DNA from: Cryptomeria japonica | Lineage: Eukaryota; Streptophyta; Pinopsida; Cupressales; Cupressaceae | Direction: 5' to 3' | Length of the DNA stretch: 64,000 nt | Assembly (NCBI RefSeq): GCF_030272615.1 | Contig: NC_081411.1 | Location: forward strand, 152,633,971-152,697,970 | Shown: piece after piece, positions 57,901-64,000 of the stretch | Position numbering within the stretch: the first letter of the stretch is position 1 | Layout of the letters: each line of letters starts with the position of its first letter | The notes under the pieces: model-generated | The model's input: only the letters and a program-made list of their open reading frames with translations | What the model was told of the DNA's origin: nothing | The model's database searches: none | Translations under genes and position numbers: made by a program

Positions 57901-60900
57901 CATGATGATCAAGGCTTGGAGTGAAAGAGGATGCAGCTTGCGAGGTTACCAAGGGCTTAACGCTTCCAAGCAACAAGTGATGAAGGATCAACTCCAAGAT
58001 GACAAGCAAGTGAAATGCAAGAATGAAGAAGCTCAAACAGTGCCATGTTCAAATTCAAGAAGAGAAAGGTACGATTTGGTGAAAGGACTCTAAAAGCATA
58101 TTGCAAGGACACCACCACAAATGTGAATGAGGAAGATCAACATTTCAAGGATTGGAAGAGCATTTCAAAACGAGGATTTCCAAAAGCAAGATGAGGACTA
58201 GTTCAAACATGAAGAAAACTTCACCATGATGGTGAACAAGTGAGGCAAAGACAAATCCAAGACATGAGCACAGGGGATTCCACATTATGAAGCAGGAACT
58301 ACATTAAGGGATCTCAAAGTCTAAGAATGTTAAGGAGGCAATAGTTTAAGGAGAATTCCCTAACATATGGATGAAATGCAAAGTATCACAAGAAATTGTA
58401 AACATCATGAAGAATGTCTAAGGCAAATTGATTTAGTTTACAATGCAAGCTGAGGTGGCTTCCCAGTCACCATTCATTCAATCAAAGGGTACCAAGTCAG
58501 CATTCTTTCAAGGATGGGATAAGTGACATGTTGCGCTACATCAAATATTTTTATCTTACCTATCCTCATCTCTCATTGGCCAATGTATTGGTGTTTGTAA
58601 CAAACCCTAATTAGTGTTTTTATCTTTCAATCTTGGCCATTGATCTTGAATCAATCTGAGTCGTTCATTGTTATGAGACCTCTATGTAAGGCTCAATGCT
58701 CTCATTTGCAAGGGCTAATGTTAGAAGAGTACACAAATAGTTGCTAAGACAATTAGGAATTAGAAGTTAGAGTAGAGTAGGAGAAGAAGAAATTTTTGCT
58801 AGAACTTGTAAATGAATATACTCTTTTCATTGAAGATATGGTGAAATGTTTTGTTTCAACAAGTTGCATGGTTTCTACTTCTCATTTGCTTAATATTGAT
58901 TAGATTAAAGAAAGATTTTGTGGATGATTAATGGTGAAATTCGCATTTCCATACTACTAGCAGTTTGTTATTTGCAAACTTGCCTTGCATGGTCAACCAG
59001 AATCTTTATTCAAGCCTAACTTCAATTACTATTCACACATTGATATGCATTGCCTTGATGGTGTCTATGTTGTTGGTAATTTGAACATCATATATTTACC
59101 TTAGAATATTGCACTAGCTTTGTGGAGTTGTTCATTGATGTCAAAGCAAAGTCTAGTAGAGTCTCACCAAGTCATTCACTGCATCCTACATTCCTAGGAG
59201 TAGATTAGTCTTCCTAAACCCTTCCTCTTTTGTCATTTTTTCCAAACTCTAGTTAGTTTAGGAGAGAAAGCATCACAAGACTGCAATATCAGATGATCAA
59301 GTTCCAGCAACATTCATGCATTCGATGTAAGTCCCCTTGTGATTCCAACAATATCACATCAAACCATTGAGTTTATCCACACGTCAATACATTACATTTC
59401 GGAACCTTGGAGACTTTCAATTGATCACATAGTTTAGCATTTGGGAAGATTTTGTTCAAGAGAGGATAAGATACCTTGGTATTTTATTGTGTTAGAGGTG
59501 CATAAAAAACACATCCACAACCAACAATCACAAAAAATGCTTTTCAACTCCAACTTATGTTGTACTTTTAAATGACAAGCATGTTCCAGCAATCCCGAGA
59601 TAAGAAACAACCGCTAGTCCCATCAATTCAACCTATTGTACTTGTAAATGTCTTCCCACTAAATACATTTGATGGTATGCAATATCATACTATCGAATGT
59701 ATTTACAATTCTGTATTTTTTTTTTTGGCGTGTATATATAGTACAGCTGTACCCAAATGTACCATACACAAGAAACCTTTTTCTGTACTGGTGTACCTGT
59801 ATCCTGTACCCATGCCTGGTCATGTACCACAATCGGCAACTTAATTTTTAATTTAAATGTCTTGCCAAAACATGAATTCATTAATTAAGGTATCACATTC
59901 TAGAAATAATATAGCTAGAACTTAAGTGCAAACCTACATTTAAAAAAGATATATTTGATTGCTTTGGGATTCTCACATATCTCATGATTGTTTTTAAGAG
60001 CAGCAGTTAGAAGTTAAATTCTATTGTCACTTATGGCTAGCCCAAATATATTCTGTAAGAGCAGTACTCACAAGGTATAAGTTGTTTTTCCACTTTCAGT
60101 AAGGCTAAGTCTATTTTACAGTTCAGTCCAAGAAGTACTGAAAAACCTTCATACCTCAAAAATGTGATGTCCCCTACTAGGTTTAGGCATTTTGTAGCCA
60201 TAATTAATCTATTTCAATATACTTATGAGTCAAACTAAATATATTAGGAGACAATTCCACTTTAACATGCATCAAATCAGTGATATTCTGCTGCTCAATC
60301 AATTAACTATGAAGAAATAAATTGTTCATCTATCATACATCCATAGTTCTTAATGCAAGTGTCAAACCAATTGTAATGTCCCCTATTAGGAACATCCCCT
60401 TTCCCAACTTCTTAAACACAGACAGTCGTACCAGAAAGACATATTCTTCTTCCTGATATTAACTTAAGAATTCTTCTGACTTATATTCTACTATTCATTT
60501 GTCTGATCAAAGCATTAATTCTATATATATATGTATGTATGTATTTATATTTGTATATTCATATATTTTCATCTATTATTAATATAGTTCTTATAAATAT
60601 TATAATAACTATAATCAGTATAATATTGTCTATAATCATATTATTATTAAGTTCTGCATAAGAACATTATCGTACCTCATATGTTAAGCATTCATATTAA
60701 ACACATCCCCCATGCATACCAGCAAGAACAAAGACGTTACTGCCTGTAACTTAATAACAGTTTTGATCTGATCTGTGGTTGATGTGCTTGCAACCAATAA
60801 GAGCCAAATAGGCAGGTGCTCAAAGAGCAGATCCAAATATAGGGGTAAGAGTTAATAAATTTCCCATTCGATGATCCCCTTTTTCCAAATGATTTGGACA

Positions 60901-63900
60901 GTCCTCATATATGATGAGAATGGATGCTCCAAGAGACATGTCCCTTGTCTCTTGGCAATCATTTATCATTGCCTTCTCCAAATCGCGTCTTTCCCAATTT
61001 AACCAATCAGTTAGTGTTAACTAAATACAATCGAATCACTTCATAGCAATTCCTAATCGAAGCTACTTTAATTACTAATTTGTTGTACTTAACACTGTGG
61101 TTCCTTAGTTTTCGATCCTCAGCATTTATGCCTATTAAATCTGATAACAATTTGACTGTATATATATCTTATAATTCTGATAGCAGTTATACCCTTTTTA
61201 AATCTTGATATGATTATCATGTTTTCCTTTGTTAAATTATGCCATGCATAACTTATTGACTCTGTGGCAGATATTTGATATCGCGTACATGAGTGAACTG
61301 CCTGCTGATTTAGACCCGACTTTCTTCTTATATTTCTTCCGTTTTCTCTTTTCTCCCTCCTTTTCTTTACCCAACACTGATCTGGTCTTAATATATTCCA
61401 CATCCTTCCATGGAGTAGTTCATAGGAGGGTCGTGTCCCTCCAAACATGAATCGTACCAAAGAACACATTGTGTTCCTTCATTAATAAATTGTATCCTTT
61501 TAGGCTTCATATATTTATGTGTTTACAATTAAGAATGTGTAAATTATGTTTATAATATTTTTATTTGAATAGTTCAAGAATATTATTAATGATAAATACT
61601 ATTAAATATTATTAAATAATAGTATTAATAAATAAATAAATTTTATATAATCATTTGTTGGTAATATTTTATTAATTATTAATAATAATTGCTTCATTTA
61701 GTGTGTATATATATATATATAATGATCAAAGAGGGGACATGACTAAAAACTTGAAAAGTTGAAATACCTTAATTATGCTGCTAAAAAGCATGGTAGTCCC
61801 TTACGTTGACAATCTAATCAGAGCTATGATACATTATTAACCTGTACTAGTTAACGCTTGTCGTTTTGTTAAATATTTTGAACATTAGCCCTCATTTATT
61901 TATTTTTGATTGGCAAACTTGAACATATATTGGCCCAGACAGTAGGGCCACAAATTAGGGTCCACTATCCTTGTGAAAAAATAGTTCAGACCTGCGAGCA
62001 CAGCAGCTCAGCAGGGACATGGAGCCTGAGCCCACAAGTCGAGGGAAAGGTTAACCCCGGTGGCTGCTAGAATAGTGCCACGATTTAACCAATGTGGTAA
62101 TACCCTTAATGGCCATTAGAAGAGTTGACCATCTTTAAAATATTTGGAAGAAAAGGGAGCAATAGTCAGTCAGGTATCTCCTTGAGAAATCTGAGAAGAT
62201 TAGAAAATCCTATGGAACTTTTAATATGACTTTTTTTTGTTGAAGACTCATTTCATAATTGTAGAATATTCATGAAAGAGACATGGAATAGCTTCTAATT
62301 TCAATGACTGCAGTTTTATTCGAATTATTTAGTTTAAGCAAGCAAAAGTAAAGTGTAACGGTAGAACTTAGAAAACTCAGAAAGGGGACATGACTCGTCA
62401 TATTTTTGGAAGTTTGTTTCTTGGTTTCTTGTTTCATGAGGGTTTGTAAATCTAATATTCATTCAGCTATAATAAAGAGATGCTGTGGTAATTCACAAAC
62501 ATTGGTTCTGATGGAGCAACTGTGACTGGGATAATAGAGGAATTACCAGCCTTCCGGAATGTATGGAAAAACGCAAATGGAACTACATAGGCTTTCTACA
62601 ATAATCTAGTTCATAATGGCAGTGCTTGAAAATAAATTTAACTTTCCATGCCAGAGCATGGGAGTGAGAAGATTAGTATAAGACTGAATTAATTTAAATC
62701 TTATTTTTTGTAGTTCTGTCTTGATATTGTCATTCAACTTTAAAGGTATCTTAAGAGTTATCTAAAACATTGATACTTCAGTCTTAAACCTTGCCTTAAT
62801 GAAAATTTGAATTTCTTATTGATCCTGGCTGCCATATTGGTGACAAATGAGTACTGGACAATTGAGTTTTTCAGACAGAGAATACAAGAATTGTATATTG
62901 ATGCTAGTATGCTATTGCAGATGACTTTGATGGGCAATATTTTTTTGTTCAAGTTTCAATTCTTTTGGCCAGTGTATACCATCTCTTTACATAGAGAACA
63001 AGACAGCTTAGACAACTTTTAATCTGTCCATCGAAGTAAAATACATGCCTGAAGTTCTTTTTTTCATGATTTACCTCTGTTGCGATTATACTGATTTAGT
63101 TTTAATCTGGTTTTGGTTAGACTTTGGCAAAGTCCTTTGAAGTCACGGAGCTTCCAGGTATGGAAGGGATATGCATGTTATCTTTATATTATTTATATTG
63201 TAGAATAAGTAGCATGACAGATTTCTTACATGGGAGTTTATTTTATGTGCAGTACGGTCTGCCAAGTTTATAGCCCGGAAGCAGTGGGTTGTGGCTGGTG
63301 CAGATGACATGATTATTCGAGTATACAATTATAACACCATGGACAAGGTAAAAGTATTTGAAGCACATACTGACTATATCAGGTGTGTCACAGTTCATCC
63401 AACCCTGCCCTATGTTCTGTCATCATCGGATGACATGCTAATCAAGCTTTGGGACTGGGATAAAGGTTGGCAATGCACACAAATATTTGAAGGGCATTCA
63501 CATTATGTGATGCAAGTTGCCTTTAATCCCAAGGACACAAATACATTTGCGAGTGCCTCACTGGATCGCACTATAAAGGTGGGAATCAAGTGCTCTTCCC
63601 AATTTGAAAATTCATAAATTGGGCTTGATTTGACAAATTTTAATATGTTTGACAAGTTTCTTTGTTTCTCTTGTAAGCCAATTTTGGAACTATTTACAGG
63701 GCATTATGTTTCTTTTCATCTAATTCATCTAACTTGAATGTATCATCCAGATATGGAGTCTTGGCTCGCTAGAACCAAATTTTACACTTGATGCCCATAC
63801 AAAGGGTGTAAATTGTGTTGATTACTTTACGGGAGGTGACAGACCGTATCTGATTTCAGGTTCAGATGATCATACAGCAAAGGTGCTCTTACAAATTTCT

Positions 63901-64000
63901 TTTCAATTTATCTCTGTTACATTTTTAATGAATCTTTTTGAGTATTAGTCCATTGTTCATTTACTTTGGTGTACTTGTATCAGGTGTGGGACTATCAGAC
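48946..64000 (+). CDS. COPB2: Coatomer subunit beta-prime (beta'-COP), 5' part of gene
   Basis: Beta'-COP is a WD40 subunit of the COPI coat that forms Golgi-derived vesicles and binds dilysine cargo signals. Exons: 48946-48948 (ATG only), 49440-49460, 51247-51308, 52343-52397, 63121-63157, 63253-63578, 63751-63882, 63984-64000 (cut by the edge). All introns are GT-AG and the phases agree. About 217 residues are encoded, against roughly 900 in the family. It opens [20 protein letters not shown] and shows five WD40 blades, e.g. residues 20-47 (ending SVCIWNYQ), [12 protein letters not shown] ... [32 protein letters not shown] and [14 protein letters not shown]. The frame has no lesions, so the gene is probably functional. 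The remaining WD40 repeats and the alpha-solenoid lie beyond the window. Confidence 0.96.
48949..52342 (+). other. Introns 1-3 of the beta'-COP gene
   Basis: Intron 1 (48949-49439), intron 2 (49461-51246) and intron 3 (51309-52342) have canonical ends (GTAGGT...GGCAG, GTATTT...GTCAG, GTAATT...TACAG). They are T-rich as plant introns are. Intron 1 has a near-duplicated 60-70-bp block (about 48865-48955 resembles inverted parts of 48975-49090 only weakly). I see no genes or clear transposons in them. Confidence 0.8.
52556..53240 (-). pseudogene. Unidentified gene fragment in intron 4
   Basis: A minus-strand coding trace with exon-like structure. A right-hand piece (about 53200-53090) reads [20 protein letters not shown] and MNMRSQ, followed by a GT that could be a donor (GTGAACTC). 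After about 55 bp, a second piece opens [38 protein letters not shown] and [18 protein letters not shown], running to about 52680. Amino-acid composition is that of a real protein. I do not recognise the family. A transposon-captured or retro-copied host gene fragment is the likely origin. Confidence 0.45.
54844..54918. repeat. 75-bp direct repeat, copy 1
   Basis: ATTCTAGAAATAATATAGCT to TGGGATT. About 67 of 75 positions match the copy at 59897-59971; weaker similarity extends about 18 bp upstream. The pair brackets the 3.8-kb solo LTR. Confidence 0.85.
55551..59350 (+). mobile_element. 3.8-kb solo LTR in intron 4, imperfect TSD
   Basis: Runs from TGTTGTGATGTTTTCACACG to TTGTGATTCCAACA, with the TGTTG/CAACA terminal pair. 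The flanks are GTATC (55546-55550) and ATATC (59351-59355), a 5-bp duplication with one change. No protein domains are present, and I find no direct repeat at the two ends, so a solo LTR is the simplest reading. The right third (58560-58880) has LTR-like features, including a run of the type AATATACTCTTTTCATTGAA. Orientation is not certain; plus is chosen because purine-rich GGGGAGACCC follows the left end. Confidence 0.65.
55870..56790. repeat. Degenerate GATGGAGGTCGTTTTTCCACT-like array
   Basis: Within the solo LTR, a motif of the form (G/C)TCC(C/T)GATGGA followed by 5-12 bases and TTTTTCCAC(T/C) recurs about 12-14 times at 50-75 bp spacing. Diverged copies continue to about 57830. The half-units GATGGA/TTCCACT can pair loosely, giving hairpins around the T run. 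Confidence 0.8.
59897..59971. repeat. 75-bp direct repeat, copy 2
   Basis: Partner of 54844-54918, same orientation, about 5.05 kb away and about 550 bp past the solo LTR end. Confidence 0.85.
60372..61740 (+). repeat. LTR-like stretch with TGTAATGTCCCC / GGGGACAT ends
   Basis: Starts TGTAATGTCCCCTATTAGG; the right end reads AGAGGGGACATGAC, close to the inverse of the start. Similar end motifs are at 60171 (TGTGATGTCCCCTAC) and 54785-54796 (GGGGACATTACA). No target duplication was found (CCAAT precedes 60372). It includes a TATATATGTATGTATG run at 60524-60545, an AT-rich block at 61540-61690 and (TA)n at 61706-61721. Confidence 0.35.

Larger units (their letters stand above)
52398..63120 (+). 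other. Intron 4 of the beta'-COP gene, 10.7 kb
   Basis: Starts GTAATGG after ...NYQSQ and ends TTTTGGTTAG before TLAKSFEV. It is six or more times longer than any other visible intron of the gene. It contains an antisense gene fragment (52556-53240), a 3.8-kb solo LTR (55551-59350), a pair of 75-bp repeats, an LTR-like stretch (60372-61740) and AT microsatellites. The remaining parts (53290-54790, 61750-63120) show no recognised content apart from an LTR-end-like GGGGACATTACA at 54785-54796. Confidence 0.9.

Noticed and set aside
61119-61469. 116-codon minus-strand open frame in intron 4
   Set aside because: No domain, basic low-complexity content ([12 protein letters not shown]), in an AT-rich LTR-like stretch.

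Overview
The window comes from a large, repeat-rich plant nuclear genome. One host gene is certain: the 5' part of the coatomer subunit beta-prime gene (beta'-COP, COPB2 type). It runs on the + strand from its ATG at 48946 to the right edge, in eight visible exons with GT-AG introns. Intron 4 is about 10.7 kb and full of transposon debris. An intron that size in a conserved housekeeping gene, plus LTR retrotransposons stacked inside one another, points to a large-genome seed plant; a conifer or other gymnosperm is my best guess, but the species cannot be read from the sequence.

Nearly everything left of 48.4 kb is nested LTR retrotransposons. My reading, outermost first: (i) Tat#2, a Tat-like Ty3/gypsy element in minus sense, with gag at 17.4-19.0 kb and a 5' leader and LTR remnant at about 32.9-35.5 kb; (ii) Tat#1, a plus-sense element of the same family inserted in the gag of Tat#2, seen as its 3' part (about 1.1-4.5 kb) and a truncated LTR (16.85-17.37 kb); (iii) an Athila-like Ty3/gypsy element in minus sense (about 4.5-16.85 kb) inside Tat#1, with a 2.6-kb solo LTR in its own gag (13225-15847, target-site duplication AAATG); (iv) a plus-sense, internally deleted Ty1/copia element (from 19025) with a 1.6-kb solo LTR in its RT; (v) a nearly complete minus-sense Ty1/copia element (24749-32494, duplication CTTTG). 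After a short host-like stretch with a LINE RNase H remnant comes Tat#3 (36805-48412, minus sense, duplication ATAAT, two 794-bp LTRs). Its right end lies about 530 bp upstream of the beta'-COP start codon.

The most interesting content is in the Tat-like family. Between the integrase end and the 3' LTR it carries a gene for a plant mobile domain (PMD) protein, antisense to gag-pol. Two copies are present (1615-4485 minus; 37937-39472 plus). In both, a 66-nt first exon and the donor and acceptor of one intron line up exactly. The intron holds expanding minisatellites, and the Tat#3 copy has a TATA box of its own. The intron can survive retrotransposition because it is antisense to the genomic RNA. 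Tat#3 also has no RT, RNase H or integrase core; in their place the protease frame runs into a Lys-rich segment with a transmembrane-like stretch.

Right of 48.4 kb lie the beta'-COP promoter, exons and introns. Intron 4 contains an unidentified antisense gene fragment, a 3.8-kb solo LTR with a degenerate repeat array, a pair of 75-bp direct repeats and further LTR-end motifs.
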